Source: Paracrocinitomix sp040880585
GTDB taxonomy: Bacteria; Bacteroidota; Bacteroidia; Flavobacteriales_D; Crocinitomicaceae
Reading direction: 5' to 3'
Length of the DNA stretch: 64,000 nucleotides
Assembly (NCBI GenBank): GCA_040880585.1
Contig: JBBDID010000026.1
Coordinates: forward strand, 62,001-126,000
Shown: piece after piece, positions 33,928 through 41,781 of the stretch
How the letters are laid out: every line of letters begins with the position of its first letter
Numbering within the stretch: the first letter of the stretch is position 1
Notes under the pieces: generated by a model
The model's input: only the letters and a program-made list of their open reading frames with translations
Databases searched by the model: none
Told to the model about the DNA's origin: nothing
Translations under genes and position numbers: made by a program

Positions 33928-34677
33928 ATGGAGAGTAAAAACAAATATCTACCGCCTCAAATGAGTGAAATTGTCAATTCGCTTGAAAATGAAGAACTGT
34001 GGAGTGCTGTTACTATCCGTCTGAAACAAACAGAGCCGGAGGATGATGAAGTTCTTGGAATAAAGAAGTTTTTGGAGAAAAATAATTTTGACAGGGGCAG
34101 ATTAAAAATATTTCTCGAGGAAGCCAGTATGGAAATTGATGCCCGAAAGATGAAGAAAGAGAAAAAATCAAGTAAGAGTCTCTGGTACAAAGTCGCTGCT
34201 GCTGTTGTTTTACTTCTAGCTGTTTCAACATACTTCTTATTCGAGAACACAAATCAAGGAGAAGAACTATATGCAAAATACTATGAAAAAGAGTTAGGAT
34301 TCCCCGTAACACTAAGTACAGATCACGACAAGAAATTTAACGAATCTATGAATTTATTCCGCAATGAAGAATATGAAAGATCATTGTCGGGTTTTCAGGA
34401 ATTACTGCGCACCAATTCTGAAAATGATACGCTCCGTTATTTTATTGGTGTATGCTTTATGGAAATGAATGAACCCAAAAAAGCGCTTAAGACATTCTCT
34501 TTTGATTTTAAAAATAGTCTTTTCAAAGAAAAGGTTGAATTCAGAAAAGCACTGATCTATCTAAAAATTGAGGAATACGATAAAGTCAGGCAGTTACTAC
34601 TTGACATAGTTAACAATCCTGACCATGCTTATTTTACAGTCTCCAATAAAATATTAAAAGAGCCTGTTTTTAACTGA
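33928..34677 (+). CDS. Putative anti-sigma-like membrane protein with TPR-like tail
   Basis: A 249-aa protein. Residues 1-80 are a soluble, acidic N-terminus (possible sigma-binding part); residues ~85-105 (LWYKVAAAVVLLLAVSTYFLF) are one transmembrane helix; residues ~110-249 are alpha-helical, with TPR-like repeats (YERSLSGFQELLRTNSENDT, PKKALKTFSFDF, YDKVRQLLLDIV). The layout cytoplasmic N-domain, one helix, outside repeat domain is that of anti-sigma factors, but no known family motif is visible. Zero spacing from the sigma gene; the end overlaps the CHAT gene by 8 bp (convergent). Confidence 0.72.
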   Translation: MESKNKYLPPQMSEIVNSLENEELWSAVTIRLKQTEPEDDEVLGIKKFLEKNNFDRGRLKIFLEEASMEIDARKMKKEKKSSKSLWYKVAAAVVLLLAVSTYFLFENTNQGEELYAKYYEKELGFPVTLSTDHDKKFNESMNLFRNEEYERSLSGFQELLRTNSENDTLRYFIGVCFMEMNEPKKALKTFSFDFKNSLFKEKVEFRKALIYLKIEEYDKVRQLLLDIVNNPDHAYFTVSNKILKEPVFN

Positions 34678-36991
34678 CCATTTTGCGCCAAAATAAATAA
34701 CCCAATGGAACGAGGAGAAATAATAGCAAGTACAGGTAATTGTAATCACTTCTTTTCTTAATTTTAATAGGATCAGTATTACCTGTGAGACGGTATGGCG
34801 CCCAGTAATATGGGTTAAATTCTACGTCTTGTGAACGACTGTTCCAATAAGCTTTTTTTGCCATCCAAAGTGCCGTACTTTTTTTCATTCCATTTGATAG
34901 GTTCGTTAAAAATTTCTTCATTATGAATTCATTCGTTTTATCATCTATCTCCCAGTCTGTTGTTAGTGTACTTCTAACTCCTGAATACATTAAAGACTTT
35001 GTGAATCCGCCGGAGGATCCTTCTGAAAAAAAAGATTTCGACAAGTTTGTTTTACAAGCCATGGCTACAAAAAGTTCATTATTAAACTCTTGAGTTTGGA
35101 GATATTCATCAGATAGAATTATGCTGTCAGTTAAGTAAATAGCTGAATTGTCAGAGAAATAAGAGCCTTCTCCATGTCCAATTAATATCATGACTGAGTG
35201 GTGATTTACCATTTCATTAAAGGATTGGAGACTTCCGGGTAGGGTATCAACCGAATTATAATTTGAATTCACCCATTCAGTAAATCTCTCAGAGAACAAA
35301 AGGTTCGTTTTATTAGAATAAGAGCCGTGAATCAATCCGATCTTACCATTTGCGTTTTTTGTTGGTTCATAATTCTGTTTAAGGATAAACTGACTTAAGC
35401 CATAACTGATATTATATTTGTGAAATATATACGGCTGATTATGCCAGTTATCGGCAAGTGTATCTGAAATTAACAGGTCAAAATTCAATTGTGAATATCC
35501 CGCACACGGTATAATAATCAGGTTCTTACAATTTTTGTCTGATAGTAAAGAATCTACCGGACGAAATATTCTATCGTAAAGCCAAAAAGAACTATTTTTG
35601 AATTTCTGCAATCCTTTACTGCCATTGACTTTATTAAAGGTCTCCCAATTTATATGTGATCTTTCTTTGTTAATTGACATGAAATTAACTTCATTTTTAT
35701 CAATTACTATTACAAGCGTCCTATTGGGATTAAATGCTCCTAAATAAATTACCAGAACTTCATCTTTATCAATTAAATGTCTTAAAGATTCTGTCGTGAC
35801 AGAGTCATTTTCTTTTACTTTCAAACGATAGGTAAAATAAGCATCCATGTCTCCATAATAAAGAGCTTTATCAATGTATTTTATGTCATTGGTTTGGTGG
35901 AATAACTGATAACATATATTGGGAACCTTGTGTACAGGCGAAACGCGGTACGCATCATCCAGTCCTTTTAGTCCATCTTTTGATTCTGAATAAAACCTTT
36001 TCCATGAATGTGCTGCACCTTCATATACAGAGAGGGCTTTATAAAGGTATTTTATGTCACCGGTATGCTTATAAAGCTCCTCCAAATTCCAACCTTTCCA
36101 GGAGGCAGCTATATTGTATTCGTTTAAATTAGTGATCTTATTCTCATGAATGCTAAACGATAATGAGATATCATATAAAGAATCCGCTATATGATGCTGC
36201 TTTATCTCCTGAAATGTCAGCCCCATCATTGCATACATTCTGGCAATTATTTTGCCAGGATTCTGCATAATCTCTTTTGCCTTTTGAATAGCAATATTAT
36301 ACGTGCCAATACAACTATCAAGAACAAGGTCAAATTCTTTTAAATTTTGATTTTGGCTCTTTGGATGAACAGCAATCGCAATGAGATCATACAACGCCGT
36401 GCCTTTTCGTCTCAAAATATCCACTTTTTGAAAAGGATCGGCAAACTTCATAGCTTTTTCAAAATACTTCAATGAAGTTTTCCGGATAAGAAATAAAGAA
36501 CCTCCTTTTACATACGTATTCATTCCTTCAATACGATTTTCAGCAACCCTCATACAATTCCCATACACTTTGTAAATTCTGGCAATCAATGAAGAATCAG
36601 CATTTTCAATATCAGATTCCAATAGGTCTAGCGATTTTTTTGCATGAACTACTGAAGAATCAAAACTTAAATTATAATGATAATATTCTCCCAGATTGGA
36701 ATGGTAGAGGGCATAATTTAACTTATTTTCAGTGGCTCGCATATTAAAGCTCCTGAGAGCATATTTTTTAAACTTTTCAGTGGCGCCAAGTTGTAAATAA
36801 TTATCTGCAAGAAGCTGGTAACATTCCGTAACCTGAACGCCGGATAAATGATTTTCGAGATTTGCATCAATCAGATCTATGCTTTTTTCATTGAAACCAT
36901 TGTTCAAATAATATTTGGCACTATCCATCCAAACTTGTGAGAATCCGGATAAATAAAGAAAAAGAGCAATAATGGTTAGAAATAATTTCAC
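34670..36991 (-). CDS. Exported TPR-CHAT protease with C-terminal membrane anchor
   Basis: CHAT domains are caspase-like proteases. This 773-aa protein has a signal peptide (MKLFLTIIALFLYLSGFSQ), several TPR-like helical repeats (residues ~20-400; LADNYLQLGATEKFKKYALR, YHSNLGEYYHYNLSFDSSVV), a CHAT domain (~430-740) with catalytic His606 (LIGHGEG) and Cys646 (VAMACKT), and a final transmembrane helix (~750-766). A His-Cys distance of 40 fits CHAT. It is therefore predicted on the outer face of a membrane. It is convergent with the sigma/TPR pair. A TACATTTG box on the minus strand at 37016-37009 may be its promoter. Confidence 0.85.
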   Translation of the reverse strand: MKLFLTIIALFLYLSGFSQVWMDSAKYYLNNGFNEKSIDLIDANLENHLSGVQVTECYQLLADNYLQLGATEKFKKYALRSFNMRATENKLNYALYHSNLGEYYHYNLSFDSSVVHAKKSLDLLESDIENADSSLIARIYKVYGNCMRVAENRIEGMNTYVKGGSLFLIRKTSLKYFEKAMKFADPFQKVDILRRKGTALYDLIAIAVHPKSQNQNLKEFDLVLDSCIGTYNIAIQKAKEIMQNPGKIIARMYAMMGLTFQEIKQHHIADSLYDISLSFSIHENKITNLNEYNIAASWKGWNLEELYKHTGDIKYLYKALSVYEGAAHSWKRFYSESKDGLKGLDDAYRVSPVHKVPNICYQLFHQTNDIKYIDKALYYGDMDAYFTYRLKVKENDSVTTESLRHLIDKDEVLVIYLGAFNPNRTLVIVIDKNEVNFMSINKERSHINWETFNKVNGSKGLQKFKNSSFWLYDRIFRPVDSLLSDKNCKNLIIIPCAGYSQLNFDLLISDTLADNWHNQPYIFHKYNISYGLSQFILKQNYEPTKNANGKIGLIHGSYSNKTNLLFSERFTEWVNSNYNSVDTLPGSLQSFNEMVNHHSVMILIGHGEGSYFSDNSAIYLTDSIILSDEYLQTQEFNNELFVAMACKTNLSKSFFSEGSSGGFTKSLMYSGVRSTLTTDWEIDDKTNEFIMKKFLTNLSNGMKKSTALWMAKKAYWNSRSQDVEFNPYYWAPYRLTGNTDPIKIKKRSDYNYLYLLLFLLVPLGYLFWRKMVS

Positions 36992-37008
36992 TGCAAATAA
37001 AGGTTAAT

Positions 37009-37016
37009 CAAATGTA
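37009..37016 (-). promoter_or_regulatory. Candidate -7 box for the CHAT gene
   Basis: TACATTTG on the minus strand fits TAnnTTTG and lies 17 nt upstream of the CHAT start. No good -33 box. Confidence 0.35.
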
Positions 37017-37178
37017 CTAATATCTTAAAAGGGTTCTCCGCAATGATACTACTAATCATAATTACCTCATTAATCTGTGAATGTCAAATGAATTTTATTT
37101 GCTCTGAATTCCTCACACATAGAGTAGTGTCAATGTCTTTAGAATCTTAGAATGGTTATGCGTACCAGATACTTAGCA

Positions 37179-37193
37179 CGAGCGAGACGCTCG
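37179..37193. repeat. REP-like palindrome next to the right alaS tail
   Basis: CGAGCG-AGA-CGCTCG, a perfect 6-bp stem with a 3-nt loop, G+C rich in an AT-rich setting. It lies 10 bp before the right alaS copy and resembles extragenic palindromes. The 36992-37473 interval holds this, the alaS tail copy and no other feature I recognise. Confidence 0.6.
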
Positions 37194-37203
37194 CACTGGC
37201 GTT

Positions 37204-37299
37204 GGAGGGGGGCAACCTTTCTTTGCAACAGCCGGAGGTCAGGATGCTTCAGGATTATCCGCCGCGATTGCTGAGGTGGAGAAGGGGGTGGTGGGTTAA
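37204..37299 (+). pseudogene. Detached alaS 3' end (right copy of the island repeat)
   Basis: Reads GGGQPFFATAGGQDASGL, then SAAIAEVEKGVVG and TAA, the AlaRS C-terminus with Leu to Ile and TAG to TAA. Six of 96 bases differ from the left copy and four of those are silent within codons. No upstream alaS sequence is present. The changes show it was once a coding end of alaS. Confidence 0.93.
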
Positions 37300-37473
37300 G
37301 ACCATCTATTGACTGATTGCGAGGTTATTTTTGGGAAGATCACAGAATTATTGATCAATTTCCAGCGTCTAAAATCTAAATCCTTTTTAAGCTGTTCAGC
37401 TAAATGATTTTTTGAGGTACGTTTGAGAAAGATAAAATGGTATATTAGTATACCCAAATAAAAGGGAAGTTGT

Positions 37474-37629
37474 ATGGATCAAAAAACCAAAAATATTTTA
37501 ATAATAGTAGGTGTGGTGATCGTTGCTGCCATTATATTGCAGCTCATTTTTCGATTTTTATGGCCGTTAATTATACTTGCTATTGCCTTTGGTGCCGGAT
37601 ATTATTTTGCCCGACGTAAAAAACGATAG
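37474..37629 (+). CDS. 51-aa single- or double-pass membrane peptide
   Basis: ATG at 37474, stop at 37627-37629. The translation is MDQKTKNILIIVGVVIVAAI, then ILQLIFRFLWPLIILAIAFG and AGYYFARRKKR. It has two hydrophobic stretches split by Arg and Trp, with a basic tail RRKKR on the cytoplasmic side by the positive-inside rule. It is 1 bp upstream of the next gene. The gene was short enough to be easily missed. Function unknown. Confidence 0.65.
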   Translation: MDQKTKNILIIVGVVIVAAIILQLIFRFLWPLIILAIAFGAGYYFARRKKR

Positions 37630-37630
37630 C

Positions 37631-38458
37631 ATGAAATGGAAAGGTTTTGTATTTCTGCTTCTGTTTTCTTGTCAATCGGATACAGAGAAGACAGATGAAG
37701 TCAATAATTCATATCCCACTCAGGATGTGATCAACACCTCAGATACGCTTGAAGAAGAAATACTTGAAGAAGAAATAACTCAGTCAATGATTTTACCGTC
37801 GATTGATTTAACAAAAACGTATCGGGGGCATCTTCTTGAAGTGGGGCAATACCACGGAGATGAGGTTGATCCACAGTCAGATAAATGGAGCTGGTTAGGA
37901 TTATTCAGCACGGTGGATAGTTCGTATCTGGCTAAAACAGAGATCACGACAAGAAGGGTGTATGATGGAATTGTGGACGAGCCGGGAGATACAACAGGCT
38001 GGGCGATAAGTATTGGAGATTCAGCAAGAGTACTGATGCTGATTTCAGGGATTGATTTTTTGTTTGAGCGAACTGTGGCAGAATATAAATGGGAAGAAAA
38101 TTATGTAGCGCCCGGAGACAAAAATTATTTTCACTTTTTGGAGCATGACTATTATCTTCAGGTAACAGCAGATGAACCTTCCAATGAAGTTGATCTGAAA
38201 AATTTAAAAATGTTTGTTGGAATGAAGAATGAGTCCGGAAAATGGTTGGAACAGAAACTTTTTAATGTAGAATATGGCATGAGTCCGGGAGTAAAGCTTA
38301 TTTTTTTGGGAGATATTGATGGAGACAATCGTTTGGACATTATCACCGACAATTCCTACCATTACAACGTTTACCTGCCCACACTTTATTTGTCAAGACC
38401 TGCTGATGAGGGTAAACTGGTCAAAGAAGTAGCACAGCAACAAAGCGTAGGTTGTTAA
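37631..38458 (+). CDS. Lipoprotein of unknown function with an EF-hand-like loop
   Basis: Start set at MKWKGFVFLLLFSC (lipobox Cys14), since a longer frame overlaps the upstream peptide gene. The 275-aa product is acidic after the lipobox (EVNNSYPTQDVINTSDTLEE) and beta-rich. A FLGDIDGDNRLDIITDN segment near residues 220-240 is a VCBS-like calcium loop. Likely periplasmic or surface-exposed. Family not recognised. Confidence 0.68.
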   Translation: MKWKGFVFLLLFSCQSDTEKTDEVNNSYPTQDVINTSDTLEEEILEEEITQSMILPSIDLTKTYRGHLLEVGQYHGDEVDPQSDKWSWLGLFSTVDSSYLAKTEITTRRVYDGIVDEPGDTTGWAISIGDSARVLMLISGIDFLFERTVAEYKWEENYVAPGDKNYFHFLEHDYYLQVTADEPSNEVDLKNLKMFVGMKNESGKWLEQKLFNVEYGMSPGVKLIFLGDIDGDNRLDIITDNSYHYNVYLPTLYLSRPADEGKLVKEVAQQQSVGC

Positions 38459-38473
38459 AAGAGCTGTGTTTTA

Positions 38474-39202
38474 CTATTTATTCCGTACGTAAATCAATTT
38501 AAATCGGGTTGATTTTCCCTGATCTCTTTGTTCTACCTCAAATTGATTTAAGGAACCGAATAAGGGGGTGAGTTTTTCAAAGCCGTAGTTACGCGGATCA
38601 AAATTAGGTTGTTTTTTGATGATCAACGAACCGACATCTCCCATAAACGCCCATCCATCTTCATCAGCAGCATCCGAAACAGAATTTTTTAACAGGCGAA
38701 TTGTAGCCGGTGTAATTTTATCTAAACTTGGCTTCTTTTTACCTCCGGTTTTGGTCGAATCTCCTTCCTTGTGAAGAATTTCCAGATAAATAAATTTGTC
38801 ACAAGCAGCTATGAAAGGGTCTGGAGTTTTCTTTTCCCCAATTCCGTAAACAGTCATTCCTGCTTCTCGTAACCGGGTAGCCAATTTGGTAAAATCACTG
38901 TCTGAAGAGACGATACAAAATCCATCCACCCGGTCAGAATAGAGAATATCCATAGCGTCAATGATCATGGCCGAGTCTGTGGCGTTTTTACCAACGGTAT
39001 AAGCGTACTGTTGTATAGGGTTGATGGCGTTCTCCAACAAAATATTTTTCCAACTTCCTAAATGTGGTTTTGTCCAATCCCCATAAATTCGTTTCACAGT
39101 AGGCGTTCCGTATTTGGTGATTTCCTGCATCATTTCTGTGATGTACTTTGCCGGTACGTTATCTGCGTCAATCAAAACAGCTAATTTGTGTTCTTTTTCC
39201 AT
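38474..39202 (-). CDS. NYN-domain (PIN-like) RNase with OST-HTH/LOTUS domain
   Basis: A 242-aa protein. NYN is a PIN-like nuclease; acidic residues are Asp12 and Asp14 (LIDADN), Asp76 (NATDSAM) and Asp101/Asp103 (SSDSDF). Residues ~165-235 form an OST-HTH (LOTUS) RNA-binding domain (LLKNSVSDAADEDGWAFMGD, then YGFEKLTPLFGSLNQF). The arrangement DUF88-LOTUS is common in bacteria and points to RNA metabolism. No signal peptide. Confidence 0.86.
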   Translation of the reverse strand: MEKEHKLAVLIDADNVPAKYITEMMQEITKYGTPTVKRIYGDWTKPHLGSWKNILLENAINPIQQYAYTVGKNATDSAMIIDAMDILYSDRVDGFCIVSSDSDFTKLATRLREAGMTVYGIGEKKTPDPFIAACDKFIYLEILHKEGDSTKTGGKKKPSLDKITPATIRLLKNSVSDAADEDGWAFMGDVGSLIIKKQPNFDPRNYGFEKLTPLFGSLNQFEVEQRDQGKSTRFKLIYVRNK

Positions 39203-39264
39203 AGCGCATAAAGGTAGAAATTAATTCAACTCATTCACCCGTCCTTGTATGAAAGAAGTATAAG

Positions 39265-40146
39265 CTATTCAATAGAGATCAGGCGCACATCATAAACGAT
39301 AGCTGTGTTTTTTGGAACCAAATCTAACATTCCTTTGGAACCATAAGCTGCTTCAGCCGGTATTTCAATAAAAGCATTTTCACCTGCTTTCATGACTGAC
39401 ATTCCGATATGCAGACCATCTACGACATTGTCGTTCTCAAACTTAAAGCTAAAGGGCGATCCGTTTTTGTATGAGTTATCGTATAAGCCCGCTTTTTTTC
39501 CTTTTTTATAGGCAAAATAATCAAAGGTGATGAGTTGATTCTTCTTTGGCGTCTCTCCACCATTAACTTGCTGCCATTTATACACTTTTACTCCATCTTC
39601 AAGCAAAATCGGATCTACGATAGAAACAATTTCTATGTCTACAATAATATCAGCATCCGGCGGAACAATAGTTTTATAACCAATTTCTCCATACGCCAGT
39701 GCCGCAGGAATCATAATTCTTCCTTTATCACCTTCATGCATATACAATAAACCTTCTTCCCATCCCTGAATCAGCATATTGATATTGGTTTTTAAAGGAA
39801 CCGGTTTCCCCAGGCTTTCGTTGGAATCGTATTCTTCACCTGCAGCAACACGAGCGTGATAATTCACCATGATCACATCATTTAATTCAATGGGATGCTC
39901 TTCTTTTTTTACTTCCCATTCAATGCGTAAGCCATCTTTTCGTTGAAAAACCATATCGTTGGGAATTCCGTTGATAGAATCGGGTTTTACCTGTGTAGGA
40001 TCTTCTTGCTCTAATGAATCTGCTGTGTTTTTAATGATTTCGCTCCCCAAAGTGTCTCCTTCTTCATTAGAAACATCTTCAACCCCTTCCAAATTACAGG
40101 AAAATAAGCCAATGAACAGTGAGCAATAAAAAAAGTGTTTAATCAT
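39265..40146 (-). CDS. Double-FKBP peptidyl-prolyl isomerase lipoprotein
   Basis: A 293-aa lipoprotein (MIKHFFYCSLFIGLFSC, Cys17). Two FKBP-type domains: residues ~85-175 (MVNYHARVAAGEEYDSNESL, then AALAYGEIGYKTIVPPDADI) and ~200-293 (ITFDYFAYKKGKKAG, IPAEAAYGSKGMLDLVP). Many FKBP active-site residues are conserved. It overlaps the single-domain FKBP gene by 4 bp. The two and nrnA form one transcript. These enzymes help folding of envelope and T9SS client proteins. Confidence 0.85.
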   Translation of the reverse strand: MIKHFFYCSLFIGLFSCNLEGVEDVSNEEGDTLGSEIIKNTADSLEQEDPTQVKPDSINGIPNDMVFQRKDGLRIEWEVKKEEHPIELNDVIMVNYHARVAAGEEYDSNESLGKPVPLKTNINMLIQGWEEGLLYMHEGDKGRIMIPAALAYGEIGYKTIVPPDADIIVDIEIVSIVDPILLEDGVKVYKWQQVNGGETPKKNQLITFDYFAYKKGKKAGLYDNSYKNGSPFSFKFENDNVVDGLHIGMSVMKAGENAFIEIPAEAAYGSKGMLDLVPKNTAIVYDVRLISIE

Positions 40147-40688
40147 GGGTGAGTATTAGAAAGATTATCAATTTTAATAAGGGTAATATCGTAGATCACG
40201 GGAGAAAGGGGAGGGATTTTTTCGGTATCGCCAATTAATCCGTGTGCCATGTGGCTGGGCAGAATAAACTTGGCTTTGTCTCCTGTACTCAGGTATTTGA
40301 TTCCTTCATGAAGACCGGATTCAATATCCGTTTTTTCTACAATAAAACTTTCGGCGCCTTTTTTCTCAGAGGTATAGCAAATCGTGCCATCTAATAACTC
40401 GATCACAAAATCTACCGTTACTTGATCTCCTACTCTTACAGTATCAGAATGTTCAGATTTGGAATAAATAAAATACCGTAATCCGGTTCCTGTTTTTTTC
40501 ATCTTCCAGTCTGGTCGGTGACTCAAAAAGTCGTCAATTTCAACATCTTCCTCAGCCGCAAAGGTTGAGTTCATATTAATAGACTCTTCTTTTGTCCACT
40601 TTATATCTTGAACATCACTTTCCTCTTCCGGTTCACCGGAACAAGACAAGAACGAAAAAAATAAAAAGGAAAAAATGAATTTATTCAT
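40143..40688 (-). CDS. FKBP-type isomerase lipoprotein, GldI-like
   Basis: A 181-aa lipoprotein (MNKFIFSFLFFSFLSC, Cys16) with one FKBP domain in the C-terminal half (VTVDFVIELLDGTICYTSEK, then LPSHMAHGLIGDTEKIPPLS). The neighbourhood of nrnA, an FKBP of this length and a second FKBP resembles the gldI locus of gliding Flavobacteriia, where GldI is a gliding-linked isomerase. Identity as GldI rests on context and length. It overlaps nrnA by 1 bp (TAATG). Confidence 0.75.
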   Translation of the reverse strand: MNKFIFSFLFFSFLSCSGEPEEESDVQDIKWTKEESINMNSTFAAEEDVEIDDFLSHRPDWKMKKTGTGLRYFIYSKSEHSDTVRVGDQVTVDFVIELLDGTICYTSEKKGAESFIVEKTDIESGLHEGIKYLSTGDKAKFILPSHMAHGLIGDTEKIPPLSPVIYDITLIKIDNLSNTHP

Positions 40689-41716
40689 TAAAAAAGAGCT
40701 TTATGTTCTTCAACGAATTTGGGCAAAATAGTTACAAATTTTTCAACGGCATCTTCTAATTTTCCAGAATGTTTTCCACCGGATGCATTCAAGTGTCCGC
40801 CACCTCCAAAATGGGTTTTGGCAATTTCATTGATCGGAATATTTCCTTTAGATCGAAAGCTGATTTTGATCAATCCATCCGCCTCTTTGAAAAAGACGGC
40901 TACTTTGACTCCGCTAATTCCAAGAATTTGATTGACCAGACCTTCTGTATCTCCTTTTGTAATGGCGAATTTTTTTAAATCTTCTGCGCTTAAAAAAATG
41001 TATCCCGTTTGAAATTTTTCCAACACCTGCAGTTTTTCAAGCATTGCGTAACTAATCAATTGGATTCGAGCCAGGGAATTGGTATCAAAAATATTTTCAT
41101 GAACCTCCCAGTGTTTCACGCCGCGATCGATCAGTTCAGCAACAATTCTATGCGTTTTAGGGCGGGTAGAAGAAAAGCGAAAAGAGCCTGTGTCGGTTAC
41201 AATACCCGTATAAAGCGGGGTGCCTACAAGCTGATTCACTTTAGAAAGATCATCAGAGGCATCTATAATTTCATATACGAGTTGTGAAGTAGAGCAAGCC
41301 TGGATATCTGAAAACATCAGGTCGCAAAATGTTTCGTCAGGATCCCGGTGGTGATCGATCATGACCTTTTTTGCAGAAGAACTCGTCAATAAGGGTTCCA
41401 TTTTTCCAATTCTGGAAGGGGAGTTGTAGTCCAGGCAAAAAATGAGATCAGCCGTTTCAAAAGCTTCTGTAACCTGATTTTCATGAGATTCAAGGTTCAA
41501 TATATGCTTGTAGCCTTCCATCCAATGTAAAAAAAACGGCGCTTCATCCGGATGACAAATCACAACTTCAGGATGGAGTTGTGTCAGGTAGTGGTATAAG
41601 CCCAAAGAACTTCCCACACTGTCGCCATCCGGTCCTTTGTGTGCAGTAATTACAATTTTTTTCGCTGCTGAAATGAGTGATTGTAACTGTTTTATTTTAT
41701 CTCTTTTTATGATCAT
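40688..41716 (-). CDS. nrnA: DHH/DHHA1 phosphoesterase, NrnA-like (nanoRNase/pAp phosphatase)
   Basis: NrnA removes nucleotides from short oligoribonucleotides and dephosphorylates pAp. The DHH metal site is present: TAHKGPDGD (His26, Asp30, Asp32), LDYNSPSR (Asp96) and DHHRDPD at 121-127. The DHHA1 substrate domain ends with GGGGHLNASGG (~309-319). 342 aa is typical. It is the first gene of the FKBP operon. A hairpin terminator ends only 13 bp upstream of its ATG, and no promoter box is seen in between. Confidence 0.88.
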   Translation of the reverse strand: MIIKRDKIKQLQSLISAAKKIVITAHKGPDGDSVGSSLGLYHYLTQLHPEVVICHPDEAPFFLHWMEGYKHILNLESHENQVTEAFETADLIFCLDYNSPSRIGKMEPLLTSSSAKKVMIDHHRDPDETFCDLMFSDIQACSTSQLVYEIIDASDDLSKVNQLVGTPLYTGIVTDTGSFRFSSTRPKTHRIVAELIDRGVKHWEVHENIFDTNSLARIQLISYAMLEKLQVLEKFQTGYIFLSAEDLKKFAITKGDTEGLVNQILGISGVKVAVFFKEADGLIKISFRSKGNIPINEIAKTHFGGGGHLNASGGKHSGKLEDAVEKFVTILPKFVEEHKALF

Positions 41717-41728
41717 TTTTTAATAAAA

Positions 41729-41762
41729 AAAACCCTGTCCATGCAAAGCAAGACAGGGTTTT
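41729..41762 (-). terminator. Terminator for the 176-aa gene
   Basis: Stem AAAACCCTGTC / GACAGGGTTTT with a 12-nt loop (CATGCAAAGCAA), preceded by an A tract, 19 bp past the minus-strand stop at 41782. Confidence 0.85.
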
Positions 41763-41781
41763 GATAATAATTTCATTTCGA

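Larger units (their letters stand above)
27861..37203. mobile_element. Accessory island inserted at the 3' end of alaS (about 9.3 kb)
   Basis: The block lies between two direct copies of the alaS 3' end. Inside are only accessory genes: surface proteins, gene scars, an HTH, a sigma factor and a CHAT protease; housekeeping genes resume after the right copy. No integrase, transposase or conjugation gene is present, so how it moves is unknown. The boundary repeat resembles an attachment site where integration regenerates a gene end, or the trace of homologous replacement. Confidence 0.5.

Noticed and set aside
27861..37203. A complete integrative or conjugative element
   Set aside because: No integrase, relaxase or transposase could be found inside, so only an island with unclear mobility is claimed.
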